Part shown: in pieces, positions 10,354 to 23,139 of the stretch | How positions within the stretch are numbered: the first letter of the stretch is position 1 | How the letters are laid out: the number at the start of each line of letters is the position of its first letter | Assembly: GCA_027924585.1 (NCBI GenBank) | Contig: BSBM01000994.1 | Span: 7,881,001 to 7,945,000, forward strand | Origin: Larix kaempferi | Lineage: Eukaryota > Streptophyta > Pinopsida > Pinales > Pinaceae | Direction: 5' to 3' | DNA length: 64,000 bases | Notes under the pieces: generated by a model | Databases searched by the model: none | What the model was told of the DNA's origin: nothing | Seen by the model: only the letters and a program-made list of their open reading frames with translations | Made by a program: the position numbers and the translations under genes

Positions 10354-11057
10354 TGTTAGGATATCTCATCATTCAGTTATGTACTTTGCATGCATTTTTC
10401 ATGCATGCATCCGCATGCATCCCAGTCACCAGTTTGATGCCTCCAACACCTTATCCATAGTTTACCAGCACCCGGGAGCTTCTTACCTTTCAGTTTTATC
10501 CCTCCTAGTCAGTAAGGCGCCCAGTTCTCACCTACCACTTGAGAAAGGCGCACTTCTTCACCTACCACTCAGTTCACTTCAGTTAGTTAATTGTCTTTCC
10601 TTGATGTAAGGCTAGATTGACTCCTAACTGATTATATCACTCCATTGGACCTCCAGTGAGACTAGACTGCCTATTCTAACTCCAGTTAGCTCCTCATGCG
10701 CCCTCCACTGAGCCTACTTCATTCAGTTAGTGCATGCATGTGCCAGTTACACCTACCACACTCAGTTAGACTCAGTTTGACACATGGTTGACCGTTACTT
10801 GTGCATTGATGACTCCACTAATCTGATGATGAGGACTCCTAGTTGAAGCCAAGCTATTCCATGCAATATATTTGAATGACCTCCTTGGTTAATTTGAATT
10901 GCTTAATCATTGTTACTGTATTGTATTGTATTCTATCATTCAGAGTTCAATAGAGCACTGTTGCAAGCCTTTTTCACAGTTTACACCATATTTTCTGAGT
11001 TTCATCTATTGTGATTGATTTTACTTGTTCATTAGATCTGTTGTGATCAATTTCACA
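10354..11057. mobile_element. Probable solo LTR (704 bp) inside Y
   Basis: TGTTAGGATATC at the left and ...caatttcaca at the right give TG...CA ends. Flanks are ggaat and ggatt, a 4/5 match. Near 10925-10960 is ttgtattgtattctatcattc followed by agttcaatagagcac, typical of copia R/U5 regions on the plus strand. Dense tgcatgcat strings lie at 10385-10420. The Y reading frame seems to continue across it. Confidence 0.45.
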
Positions 11058-11119
11058 GGATTGTGCAGAAAATTGTGATGAATGTATAGCCATATTTTCT
11101 CATAGATTGGGAAGATTAT

Positions 11120-11437
11120 TTGCAGCATAGGGGGCATGTTTTTTATCATAAGCAACAACAAAAATTCCAACCACTAATAATTTCAACTCTTGACAATTCT
11201 CTGTGTAAAAATCCAGCAAGCTTATGTGTTTTGGGGAGTGAAATTTATTTCAGAAAACGAGGTTTTCATTTTGAGGTTTATTGCATAAATTTTCAGCCAT
11301 CAAAAAGAGGGCAGCAAACCCTAAATTATGAGCTGAAAAAATTTCTAGATTTGAATTTGTGTGTCATGTTTGTTATAGACAGCAAAGAAGATTGTTGCAA
11401 TTTTTCGTTGGAGCAGCCTAGTATGTATGGTGTTTAA
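11120..11437 (+). pseudogene. Y-internal ORF remnant, unknown
   Basis: An open stretch of about 105 codons with Phe/Tyr/Lys-rich sequence (FYHKQQQKFQPLIIS near the start, RKRGFHFEVYCINF in the middle). It follows the solo LTR directly and may continue the frame seen before 10354. No known domain is visible. It is probably the surviving piece of a Y protein. Confidence 0.3.
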
Positions 11438-12229
11438 TTGTTTGGTGTGGAGCTACCCTATGTTTATTTCAAAGATGATGATTACACCAGCCTTATCCAA
11501 TAATGGATAGAATAAGCTTGCAGCAATAGACACTACTCTTGGTGTAATCATGGTATTTTATCCCATTTTCATGAGTTCACTTCAAATATTAGCATTTTAA
11601 TGATCGAGATTTCAACGTATATTCAGTGGGTTTTTTACATGGCCTTGTTTTGGTTTATCACCAAACATAAAGGAAAATATCATGATAATGATGAGATGTT
11701 AGTATGGTTGCATTGGATGTATGATTTCACCTAGCATTTGCTTCTTTCTATGTTAAAATAGGGTAGGAAGAATAAGCTCGATTTGGTTTCATTGTATGTT
11801 CCCTTTGGAATTTTGGCTTATGCCTTCTTTTGTAAAGCCAATTTTGTGGAAATTTTGAACAAGAACCTTGTGAATTATGTGATGTGTGACTACAAGATGA
11901 CAGTCTTAACCTATCCCGCCACATTTTCTGTCATTATTGTCATACGATTTAGCAGGTGTGCAAGAGATATAAGGTTCTCATACACTCTCAAGTAGAGTGC
12001 ATGTCCCCCTTTGAAGCCAAGTGTTACCCCTCACATAGCATGAGGATTGTCTCAAGTAGAAGACCCTGCCCCAATAGTCTACATTTGGAGGATGTTGGTT
12101 AGGGGCCATTGTTTTGATGTTACTGATGCATTATTTTTCATTGAGCATCGATCTGTGTGGCATCATGATCACATCTTTGGAGGCTTGTCACATTATTCAG
12201 CATGGGATATTGGAGGAGTACTAGGCTTA

Positions 12230-12463
12230 TGTTACTTTTCTAAATAAACAAAAAAGCTGGCAAATATGATTAAAAGCTAACTCAGTGGAATCATGTAAAA
12301 TGATGTGATTTTATTATCATGAATTCAATTGATACAATGGGATTGATCCCTTTTTATACCATTGGTGAGGTAGTTGTGCTACAGTTATAGCGTAACTATT
12401 TTATTATCTAATTATAACTTTAATAGTAACCTTATTCCATCAAGTAAACCTTATACTCTAACA
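12230..12463 (-). repeat. X 3' LTR (234 bp) with polypurine tract
   Basis: The minus strand reads ccttaagaggggg (PPT, plus 12464-12476) and then TGTTAGAGTATAAGG, the LTR start. The low-coordinate end is tgttactttt at 12230. The copy at 43606-43820 is similar throughout. Confidence 0.6.
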
Positions 12464-13979
12464 CCCCCTCTTAAGGATTACAATACAATTAAAAACATCA
12501 GATAAATTATTATTCGGATGCTTCTCCGTGAAAAAAATTGTTCGAACCAAGTAGGGCTCCATAATGTTGCCTCATAACCCTCATAAAGGTGTAGATCCCA
12601 AGTTGAATTCTAGCGCTCTCATATTCCACTTCCCCAAACTCCCAAATTATATTTTTCGACAGTGATCCATATGCATGTCTCATAAACCCATTATTGAAAG
12701 ATAATTTTTGAGATCCACAAACACCTGAACTACTTGAAAACAATCCATGTTGAGCATCACCTACACATGATCCCTTCCTTGTCTGCAAAATGTGGGACTC
12801 TTAAATCATGAAAGATTCATTTATTTTAATTGTCCTATGTTCTAAGTAGGAATAGGGGTAAAGGATTCTCTACTACATCAAAAAATGTCGATACAATGTT
12901 GAACATCAAATGTTCCTATGGAAATATCTTCATCTTCTCACCTAGTTTTCTAGAAAGTGATTCTAGATACAGAGTTTCTCTATGTCAATCTTATATCATA
13001 TAAACTTCAGCAGACAAAATATATTTGTGATGAATAAATACCTCCAACAAATATATGAATAATATGATCTTTCTGCTAGATTTGTTTGATATTTTACATC
13101 ATTGGCATTTGTTGCTCTCGGCATTTGTTGCTCTCATCCCATGAATTCATTATATTCTTGAGCACTTTGTGTATAACATCTGTACATATGTAATGGTACT
13201 ACTATGTTCTAAGATACAAGTCGTTCTGTCACCTGCAAATTCTTCTCACACACAAAGCACAATAGACATAAAACAAAATTGATTCCCCCACTGCTACAGG
13301 ATCAAACTATGGCAACTACTTACTGTTGTGACTATTTTGAATTCAAGAATGGAATCTATATGTGGATCTTTTATTTCTTCTTTATTTCAGATTGACCAGT
13401 GGAATTCTTCAAAAATATTTCTCTCGATGCTAGTTGTATGCTTCAAACTCCAATAATGGGTGTTGGCTTTCTTCTCAACAATGGCATGTTTCAATCTTTG
13501 GTTGATATAGCAACTAGATATGCAATACTAACAACTCTCCACCCTCTCATTGACACCAACTAGCAATGGCTCTCCTTCATGTCAAATCCACAAATGATAT
13601 CACGACTCCACAAAATGATATGATGGCTTCACAAAATTTGTTCAACAAGTAAAGACCTCCAATTTAATACCAGCCTTTAATGTATATACTTTTCTTCTTC
13701 TTTTTAAATAAGATGCCTCACTTTTCTTTCATCCTTTGAAACTTTTAAAAAGAAATTTGAAAATGTGAATTAAAACACCTTTTAATAATAATAAAGCTTT
13801 TTTTAATTAAATAACCTTTCCTTGTGAATTAGTCTTCCTCCTCAAACTTTTGTGTCTAGATCACAATCACAATGAAATTTGGTGACTACTCTTCTTTAAA
13901 AGCCTTATCTAGAACTCTTCTTTGGAACCATTTTCAATTCAACTTCTACTATTATCACTCAATAGCTTCCTAGTATGAG
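12464..13979 (-). other. X internal region, no recognised gene
   Basis: About 1.5 kb. The longest minus-strand frame, 12510-12788 (92 codons, MQTRKGSCVGDAQHG at its start), has no known motif. No PBS of tRNA-Met type is seen next to 13980. Clusters of ctctcattgacacc and AT-rich sequence occur around 13540-13820. Confidence 0.4.
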
Positions 13980-13996
13980 TGTTATTTGTTTAAATA

Positions 13997-16900
13997 TGTT
14001 GGAATCGATTTAATACTGAGAGGGGGTTTGAATCAGTATTAGCGCAGTTATGAGATTTTATTCTTTAACATATTACTCTGAACTTAATATTTATCTCCAA
14101 TTATGCATCCATCATAAATAAAACATTCATCCACATATGCACCAAGACAAAGAACACAAAACACACCAAATTTTTACGTGAAAACCCAAACGGGAGAAAA
14201 CCACAGAATGCTCTTTTATACTGAAAAAAGATTGTTAATATTTGGTTGAGCTTTGATCTTTAATTCTTTTAGATACCGAAACTTGAAACAATGAGACAAT
14301 TCAATTGCATGAAATTCATACAACCATAACACAAGATATACCCTGGGGAAAATCCTCAAAATAATGAGAACAAAAACCCCAGCAACTCTTCTCAGTCTAA
14401 TATAATGGATAGCAGAGAATGTCTTTATTTTACAACATAGCAAATTGCTTTCGGAAGATAAGAGATCACCAAACACTCTTGGTGAAGATACGGAAGCAAT
14501 AGACAAGAGAGATCAATCGGATGTGTTTTCCGATGTGCCCATCACATCAATATATAGCAAAAATCACTGCCATGCAAGGAATAGTGAATCAATGCATGAA
14601 GGATAATCCTCCCATGCAAACCACAGTGAGTTATCTTCTTGGATAGTTGCAGTGCACTTTTAGTTTCTTCGATCATGCACGATCAATGTGCCATGCCTTT
14701 ATTCATTAACTTGAAATCATGCTTAACTGACTTTGGAGTGAACTCGCCTCATAACTAATGTAGGAGCACTTAGTTAACAAGCTAAAATAAGTGTCATCGT
14801 GCAATAGGAGCAACTTTAGTGTTGTAACTTAAGTGTCGTCTTTTAACTTTTAGTTTTACTAAAGTGTCATCATGCAAAACACTTTAGTTAACTAATTCTT
14901 TTTAACACTTTAATTAACTTTTCTTAACTGAAAATCATGATGATTGATTTTACTGAAGTGATCACTAAGTTCTCCTTTAGTTAACTAATTTCATATCTTT
15001 AACTGATTATTTAACTGAAGCATTGTTTGAGGCATACATTGTTACCTAACTGAATTTTAACAATTCAAGTTCTCTTTAATTAGATGAAGTGTCTACATGG
15101 GAAATTTCGAAATCTCTTGATCTCTATGCTTTATCTTTTATTTCTTTATCTTTTACTGCATGGTCATTATGTGTTAACTTTAATTATCTATCATATTATA
15201 TTATACTAAGAAGAATTATCGGATGATGTGATCATATTATATTATTCTGGACCAAATGATCATATGCTAAAGTAATTCACTTTAGAGGTGATCAATCTCT
15301 GAAGGAGACTTAATAGCAAATGGTGATCATGGTTGATAATACATCAAACAACATTAAATGATTTTAACAAGTAAAGCACGAACTTTATGTGGAAGGTCCA
15401 CCTCTATACGGGAGTTCCATACCATGGATACCTTTATACGGAAGGTTCACATAAGAATCATGACTTGACACACAAGTCAAAAGCTTTGTCCAACAAAACT
15501 TTACAACATCATTATTTTGATCAATTACCTCTATAAGGGAGGAATAACCATTACACAGAAGACAATCAAAGTGCTCAACTCTATACGGGAGGATCAATCT
15601 TGGCTGCACAATATTGGTTTAGAGAATGTCTCCTGATGTTGTACATTTAACAAAGATTACATTCGAGGAAGCACCAACTTCCTGTATTTACCACCACCAA
15701 CTGGAAGGAGGCACCGACCTGAAGGAAGCACCAACTCCCTATGTTCTCCAACAACAACTGGAAGAAGGCTACAACCTCATTCTCCTTGCCCTGTCCTGCT
15801 GCCCAGATATACAAAATAAGATATTCCCTTGCTGAACTTCCAACATGCGCACACTTTTGATATTCCTATGTTCATTTTGTTGTGCGCACCTTTTGTATGC
15901 AGTCGTATTGTTGTCACTTCCCTGCATACATCAATTGACTTCTCATTCCACTCAACACTTCACTTCAACTAAAGCCGCACTTCTTATGGTGTGTGATACT
16001 TCATCTGATGCAGTTTGAGCCACTAATTTACTGTGTAGTTTTGCTACTGTGCAATGGCACTCTCAACTAATACTGTGCATCAACTGATGACCTATTGTTA
16101 TGATGTCGTGCACCAATATCAAATGGAATTGTGCACTTACTAAAATGTGTCTGCTTTGTTTAAGCGCCACAGTTTTTCAGACAATCTGCGACATGTTGTG
16201 CATCATATGATTCATCCTTTTGGTTTAACGCACTTGCCTCAGATCATCCTCATCATGAAGCACATACTTTATTCTGTTGATGTTCTATCTTTGTGCATCT
16301 GATGGACTTCTTTTACTTCGCACAGTTCAATTCAATCCTCATACATCAGCAAAACTTATGCGCATCTTCTGATATGCTTGAGTTATGTCTCTGTGCTTCA
16401 GTCTTAAAACATATGTGATTTTCTGTGTGTTGTCTGCGATACTGTCATTCGATCCTCACGCACTTGCACATACTTCCTTAGATCTACCTTTATGTACTTG
16501 TGCAATCGTCACAGATCTACAGCATCATTCTATGCATTGTCATCTATCTCATTCCTCTACATGTGCGCACTCGACTCTTCATCTAGATCATGTTGTTTTG
16601 ATTCCACAATCCCTTGATGCCCCGAATATAAATTTGTATCTTCCACTTATAATCTCTTCATCTTCACTATCAATCTTACTTCAAATATCCAACTTGATTT
16701 CGTTTTTATACATGTCCTGCATAGATTTTATGTCCACAAGTTGGTTGTGGAATTCCTTAATTCTTGCTTCACGGTTTGCGCTTCCACCACATGGCATCTT
16801 ATGCACTATTGATGTGTCATTTCGTGTGGGTCATGTGCACACATGGTCTTTGACTTGGTGGGACTTTAACCCTTGCAGTACCATCACTTGTGGGTCTTGC

Positions 16901-17566
16901 GCACTAGTTTTTTCATTGGTTGTGGAATTTGTGCATATACAAACTTCAACCACTACACCCTTGTTTGGAACTTATGCGCACTTCCACCACTAAAATCTTC
17001 TTCTGATTGGTTAGACTTGCACGCTTTCGGGATTGTTCAACCATAAGCTTATTCTCGATACTTGTCCATTCAAGGCTTGACTTGTTTGCGCACTCTAGAA
17101 TTTTCTCTTGACTTGCTGGAGCACTTGTACCTTTGTTCAACCAACTCCTTGGCTTGCTTGCACACTTGTACCTTTGTCCAACCAACTCTTTGGATTTTTA
17201 CCTTGAAGGAATATGACTTGGTGGACTAATGTATGTGCATGTACCACTTACATTCCTTATGTACTTCCTCAAAGTGGATATGCATGGATATGCATGATGT
17301 ACCTTCCTTATATACTTCTTTAAACTGGATGCAATTCTTCAAACTGAATGCATCTTCTAGATATACTTCTTCAGACTAGAATCCATATACTTCACCATCT
17401 TGTTTGCACATATACTTCTTCAATGTGGCTTTTCTATATTTCTTCAAGCTGGCATGGGAATACCGATTTGACATCAGTTGACATCAATGACTCAAGCTGA
17501 ATCAATTGACATCCTCTTTGACATTAGTTGGCATTAGTTGACATCAATGACAACCAAAGTTCAACA
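13997..17566 (-). repeat. E1 3' LTR (3570 bp, including a 1.4-kb solo LTR)
   Basis: Low end tgttggaatcgatttaa, high end caaccaaagttcaaca. Sequence 13997-14232 plus 15653-15840 matches 21745-22180, and 17195-17566 matches 43238-43600. Without the solo LTR it is about 2.15 kb, long for copia. Segment 15840-17195 survives only here; it is full of gcgcac/tgcgca strings. The plus-strand frame at 16385-16993 lies wholly inside and is not a gene. Confidence 0.8.
14233..15652 (-). mobile_element. Solo LTR (1420 bp) inserted in E1 3' LTR, perfect TSD
   Basis: TGTTAATATTTGG ... CATTTAACA with perfect 5-bp duplication aagat (14228-14232, 15653-15657). The other E1 LTR has the uninterrupted empty site tgaaaaagattacattc near 21977, which proves insertion. 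On the minus strand a TATA-like gctatatattg (about 14548-14558) and a gaggattttccccagggtata R/U5 block set the orientation. Four ctctatacgggagg-like strings occur at 15400-15595. No second LTR or internal domain is visible. Confidence 0.85.
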
Positions 17567-17580
17567 ATCCCCCCTTTGGC
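17567..17580 (-). other. E1 polypurine tract
   Basis: The minus strand reads gccaaaggggggat against the LTR start TGTTGAAC. It would prime plus-strand DNA synthesis. Confidence 0.75.
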
Positions 17581-19609
17581 ATTGATGTCAACACCTTATG
17601 AAACTGTGCATAATCATCTTCTTAAACTTATATGTTTCATTTGTGCTTGTCATAGTACTCCCCCTGAGTTCTTTGACATTTGTGCATTTTGTTGTTAGCG
17701 CTTCTTATGCTTTATGTTACCTCTGCACAGATCGTATGCTTTATGATCATTCTTATTGTGTTGTTGCATGCTCTTAGCTTCTCAGCTTCATGTTGCTTCT
17801 CTTCAACTACACTCAACTTCATGCTTTTCTCCGCTACTTCGTGTTTTCTCCCCCTTTGACATCAATGGAAAAGAGGTGCCATTACTTGTGCAACGTTAGG
17901 TTCTTCTTTATTTTTTATTTGTGCGGGCCTTTACCTATCTACTTACAGGGATAACTCTCCCTATCTTCATGCTTCATTTCATTTGCTGAATTTTCTGCAC
18001 TAATGTCCTGCAATCTGTATAATGCTTTCATAATTATCTTTGATTGATTTCCCTGTACAGGTGTTATATTACTTCTATATATTTATCCCATGTTCCTGTC
18101 ACAACACTTAATCATTATTTACGCAGTGATTCATGCAATCATCCTTTCATGCCAACTGCGTAGTGTCGAAATCAATCTTTTATTGATTTAGCATTCTCTT
18201 TTCCATTGATTCCTTTTCTATGCCTGATTGTTTCATCTGTCATATTTACTACGTTGTCTCCACACCTTGTCGCATTTATTAGAATCACATTGCTTGCCAC
18301 GACCACCAAATATTTGGCACGTTTTTCACTCATCCGCCAGCTCAGCATTCAATCGGATATGACACTTAGTTCGTGTGAAACCATGACGTGTCGCATCCGT
18401 ACTCAAGCCTTTTGGGGAAACATCATTCGTCACACAAAGCAATGAATTTGATTTCCTCTTTTTGTACTAATTCCCGATATCATTAATTCCAGCATTAAGT
18501 TTTGGCAACTCCACCACCTTCTTCGAATTGCGCAGACTTGAATGCACATCTCTTCGAATTAAATCCACGTGCACGAACAACATTCATTCAATTCTATAAG
18601 AGTTCTACGAACAATTCCTAGTTCATCACCTTTTGCACTCTTTCCCTTATGTGTCACATTGCTTCCTGATTTTTCACATTTCTTGCAAATGGCTTCCTTC
18701 TACCAAAGAATGAATAATTCCTTTGAGAGTGTGTGACTTGTTGTTCAGTAACAGGAGTCTGAATTTACACACCTGAGAGTTGACACGGGAGCCTGGAAAA
18801 ACTGAATGGAGGAAACGAAGTTCCAACATCAGTACGTTTAGTCGGGGGTGAATTATGGGCTTGTTGAACAATTGACTCTCCTAAGCCGTCGGGTTGACAA
18901 TCTAGAGTTGCAACAGCAACAAATTCTAGACGAACTGTCATCACTTCGATCCAAGCATTCTGAATAGCCATCGTCTGCAAAATTATAGCTTCTTCCTTTG
19001 CACCCATCCTCAGAGTGTATTGTGTTGGTTCCAGTGGATTTAGAGCTTCGACTCGCACACCATCCAGACTCAAAAATTGACCTCGAACTACGGCTGTAGA
19101 TTACTCTGCAATTCTCAATTTTTTTCGTCTTCAATCACTTTCTTGTATACCTCTTTTTGGCCTCGTCATGGAGTCCCTTCTAATATTCACTTTGTAGAAG
19201 GCTCGTGCAATTTTGTAAAAACACAGATTTTGGATGTAATACAAATTACACTTTTTGCGCAGATTCATGTCTATCTTTCAGCAATGTTTGTACTTTTTGT
19301 ACATTTAGTTAAATGCAAGAATTTTCCCTTTTTGTGCCATAACACTTAGCTCAACAACTAATTGTTCTTCATTATATCACATGCAAGAAATTTTTATGCA
19401 ATAATCATAACTTAATAACAAACTAAATGTGTGCATGTTTCTGAAAATCCTCTTTCTGCGACAATTCTAACTTAACATATAAATTTTTGCAACTTTGATA
19501 AACACTGCGACAGATACCTTCTAACCACAAACTTCGCTAACATACCCCTTGAATTCTTAAAGATGCATCGTGTTGAATTCAAGGATCTTACTTAATCTTC
19601 TTGAGATCA
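17581..19609 (-). other. E1 internal region where pol is absent
   Basis: About 2 kb between gag and PPT with no protease, integrase, RT or RNase H motif on either strand. One minus-strand frame at 18765-19073 (102 codons, with QNAWIEVMTVRLEFVAV) has protein-like composition but no domain I recognise. The overlapping frame at 18853-19134 is Ser/Cys-rich and looks like its shadow. Confidence 0.55.
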
Positions 19610-21679
19610 TCAAGAGGGGCAGCAATTGCTTGTTGCATTAAATGTACTTGGATTGTCTTCTTCTACGCAATTTTGAGTAGATTTCCTTATCCATGTTTTC
19701 ATGTGCGCTCTATCATTCTTGATTTGCGCTTGACTATATTCCCTATGTATTATTGCATTGTGAATGCCTTTGCACAATATAATTTCATCAGGACAATTTA
19801 CTATTCTTCGACAATACAAAGCCTTGTGTCCAAAACCATCGCATGCATAGCATCTCACAGTTTGGCAATACTTTGCAATATGACCCATGCAATTGCACCT
19901 TGCGCACTTTGTCCTGTTGATCCTTATTTGATTAGTACAATGAGGAGAGTTGTAATCATTGAAGGAATTATCATGCCTAAAGGACTTGACTTGATTTTCA
20001 CAATGTGCGTTGTCACAGACCTTCCTTGATATTTTCTCATAACCAAGTCCAGACTTTTCTTCTGGCATTATCTGATCATTCAGGATCTTGTTCAAAATAG
20101 ATTTGTTGCTTTTGAATTTTTTCAACACTAATTCTTCAAATGATGCCTTGTCCCTTCTAGTTTGTGCGCAAATAGGAATGTTTCTTGCAATATGCACTTG
20201 TTTCTTTCCTTTTATCTAAATCAATTTGTCTTCTAAACAAGATATATCTTTGTCCTTCGACTCAAGTTGATAGTTCGGCATCTTAATTTCCTGTGCTAAT
20301 TATTCCAAAGTAGCTTTTAGTGCAAGTTTCTCTTCTTCAAACACTTTGACCTGGTATCGTGTGCAAATCAGTTGTTTCTCATAGTTGGTCACTTTTTCAC
20401 AAACCTTTGTATCAAGAGACTCTTGAAATAGCTTGTCCTGTTCTTCATACTTCCACAGCTGCTCCTGCAAGAATTTAATCTTCTTTCTTGACTTCTTTAA
20501 TTAATCTAGGGAACTGATCAATTCACTTTCCCAATCAACTTATGTAGTTTCTTCTTCTGTGGATTGATTGTTAGTATTAACTTCTGCTACTGGATTTGGA
20601 GATGTAATAGGCTTTGGAGGAGTTTTGAAGGACCCACTGAAAAAGTACTTGTCTAGTGATCCTAGTTTGTTTTGCGCAACTGGAGTATTCTTCGAATTGT
20701 TCTTCTTCTTTTCATCACTGCTTTCTTCTTCAACAAAGGCCATGAAAAGTACCTAATTTGGCTCTTCTTCGTGATCAAGTTCTTCAGATACATTGCAGTC
20801 TTCCCCAATATACATACTTTTCTTCTGTTTTGGAATCCTCCTTTTATTTTCAGGTCTTTGTTGAGTATGCGTAGTTCTTTGATCATGGGAACTAGCTTCG
20901 TCCTTGTTTTCGGTGTCTCTGTCTTCTCTGTAAGGACACTTAGAATCAAAATGGCCTATACCCCCACATTTGAAACATTTGAAAGACAATTTATTCGTGT
21001 ACTTAACACATCCCCTTTTCAGCTTATTTACAAAGTTTGACTCCTCATCATCTGATTCATTGCAAGAGTCTTTGTTATGATCATGCTTCTCCTTTCCAAT
21101 GGCTTTAAAAGAAGCTTCCTTTCTGATGGGAATCTCTTTCTCAATTCTCATCACGTATGCTATCAAAATCCCCTGAAGCTCGTCCTTTTTTAGATCTTCA
21201 ATATTTGTTATGTCTTCCGATACAGACACCTTTGCATCAAATCTTGAGGGCAGAGTTCTCGGTATCTTTTGTACTACAAATTCTTCTTCCAGGGTGACCC
21301 CAATACTTTTGATAGCATTAACTATCTCATCAACCCTTAAGAAATAAGAGGTAATATTCTCTTCATTTTCCATTTTCAAGGATTCAAACAACCCAAAGTA
21401 ATTCTGCAGTTTTGCTTTCTTTACATTTTCGTCACCTTCGTAAACACCCCTGAGCTTGTCCCAAACTTCCTTAGTTGATGCGCAATGCATAACTTTGACA
21501 AATTCAGTGTCTGTTAATCCACACAGAAGTGCGTTTCTGGCCCTTCCATTGCATTCGTATGATCTCTTCTCAACTGGATCAACTGATACAATTGTTGGTA
21601 CATTATAGCCATCAACAATGGACTGCCCAACATCAAACCTTGGTGCTCTGTTGGTGGAGAGACCTTCCTACTTGTCCAT
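19610..21679 (-). pseudogene. gag: E1 gag with three CCHC knuckles and coiled coil (stops, no shifts)
   Basis: One minus-strand frame runs from ATG at 21679 to TGA at 19610, about 690 codons, with no frameshift but at least six internal stops. From the N-terminus: capsid core (VMHCASTKEVWDKLRGVY), first zinc knuckle (CFKCGGIGHFDSKC, near 20940-20985), an acidic/Gln-rich linker, a Lys/Glu-rich coiled coil (about 20500-20250), then two more knuckles (CARCNCMGHIAKYC and CYACDGFGHKALYC, near 19820-19910). Stops are TAG at 21668-21670 (position 4) and 20753-20755, then TAA near 20540, 20500 and 20300 and TAG near 20215. Several TAGs sit where Gln fits. Three knuckles in one copia Gag is unusual. 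Confidence 0.8.
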
Positions 21680-21728
21680 AACTGCGCATGGATCTATCTT
21701 CCAGATGTTAAGCTGTTACTAAAGACAA

Positions 21729-21742
21729 CCACTTTGATACCA
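21729..21742 (-). other. E1 primer-binding site
   Basis: The minus strand reads TGGTATCAAAGTGG, a tRNA-Met-type site, 2 nt after the LTR end ...CGATTCAAACA. Confidence 0.8.
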
Positions 21743-21744
21743 AT

Positions 21745-22180
21745 TGTTTGAATCGATTTAAGACTGAGAGGGGGGGTGAATCAGTATTAGCGCAATTATG
21801 AGCAATTTTAAACGTATTTAACAAATTAGTCTGAACTTGATCTTGATCTTCAATTATGCATCCATTATAAATAAAAAATTCATCCACATATGCACCAAGA
21901 CAAAGAACATAGAACATACTGAATTTTTACGTGGAAACCCAAATGGGTGAAAACCGTGGAATGCTCTTTTATAATGAAAAAGATTACATTCAAGGAAGCA
22001 CCCACTTCCTCTATTTACTAGCACCAACTCGAAGGCGGCACCGACCCCCTGGTTTTACAGGAACCAACCTGAAGGAAACACCAACTCCTTGTGTTCTCCA
22101 GCACCAACTGGAAGGAGGCTACAACCTCTTGCTCCTTGCCCCGTCCTGGTGCCCAAATATACAAAATAAGATATTGTCTT
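21745..22180 (-). repeat. E1 5' LTR, low-coordinate part
   Basis: tgtttgaatcgatttaagac at the start; matches 13997-14232 and 15653-15840. It has no solo LTR. E2 begins at 22181, breaking the LTR after gatattgtctt. Confidence 0.85.
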
Positions 22181-23116
22181 TGTTATAGGTTAAATCTGCA
22201 CTTCTTCGTCTGTGATCACATTGCTTTGTTGATCACACAAAAGGACACTATGGATGGAAGAGCTAGGTTGACCCTGGATGATGAGATCACATTCTTCAGC
22301 TGAAAAAACATATTTTTTCTACAGTTTTCACCATGTGTGCGCTACTATTTCCACAGTGATCTAGCGTTCTGAACGTTGGTCTTATTGAAGACAACCTGCG
22401 CACATCCTCCAAAATGTTGCAAACGTTGGTTGTTAAATGCAAAAGTTGCATATTGTGTGCTAGTCTACTTGTATGAAACCTGCGCACATCTTAAGATGAA
22501 ATGAAAAAATATATTAAGATTACGAATTGGGATTAGTTGAAGTTGGTTTTGCAACTTCCCCAACCTCCCAATTCAACCACCTCTCGAATTCAACTACCAA
22601 CCTTGTGCCATAAATACAAGGGGAAGCCATGAGAGAGGGGACTAGAATGAATTATAAGCTGTTGTTACGCGGGAGGAATTCTTAAGTCATTGTGAGGAGC
22701 AGGAGCCCAGGACTCGATTGCAGAAGTGTCTAGACAGATCAGGTATATCTTTACTTATCTACATTTCTTTGACAATAAAAGGTGGAAATTCCCTTCCCGT
22801 CCCAATCAAATGTCTATTTGATGGAATATTTATTTGATTGAATATCTTATTGTAGTTGATGTTAAGTTATTTCCAATTTCATCATATTTATTACTATCAA
22901 GATACGCTAAGGAAGGTTAACTTTGTTTTGCAGGTTCATCACTGCGGAAGATTAGGCGAAATCTAGGACCAACCATCATTAAAAAGGTACAACTTTGGGA
23001 ATCCTAACCTCTTTCCATTTGTAGTAATCAATGCAAAACGTGAATGTATTTACCTGTCACCCCATGTAAGTTAGTAGTGTCGTCTCCCCCACTATAAGGT
23101 ATTTTCCTGCACAACA
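22181..23116 (+). repeat. E2 5' LTR (936 bp)
   Basis: Starts tgttataggttaaat and ends cctgcacaaca, 4 nt before the PBS. It matches 36068-36890 closely. A TATA-like ccataaatacaagg near 22610 is the probable promoter. Strings such as tagcgttctgaacgttggt and tgcgcacat recur inside it. The minus-strand frame at 22296-22487 is spurious. Confidence 0.88.
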
Positions 23117-23120
23117 GAAC

Positions 23121-23139
23121 TGGCGACTCCACTGGGGAG
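23121..23139 (+). other. E2 primer-binding site (tRNA-Arg)
   Basis: tggcgactccactggggag is complementary to the 3' end of a plant tRNA-Arg with acceptor arm ...GGAGTCG-CCA. This primer is known from Ogre/Tat elements. Confidence 0.85.

Larger units (their letters stand above)
9032..12229 (+). pseudogene. Y internal region, decayed coding sequence
   Basis: Plus-strand stretches keep protein-like composition between many stops and shifts. Examples are EDQTYSSSCELLVHDIS near 9860 and DEGSKAKFIDFVSCRAKH near 10290. The latter frame appears to resume after the solo LTR at 10354-11057 as NCDECIAIFSHRLG. Athila gag would be expected here after the PBS, but I cannot match a domain with confidence. 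It is interrupted by a SINE, a solo LTR and then element X. Minus-strand frames at 8978-9382 and 9553-9910 are shadows. Confidence 0.4.

Noticed and set aside
16385-16993. 202-codon plus-strand open frame
   Set aside because: It lies wholly inside the E1 3' LTR, is rich in His/Ser/Leu from CAT/CTT strings, and the strand is opposite to E1 transcription. No domain.
22296-22487. Frame repeated at 36103-36381 on the minus strand
   Set aside because: Its presence twice reflects the two E2 LTRs, not a gene family; the two versions differ in length and stops.
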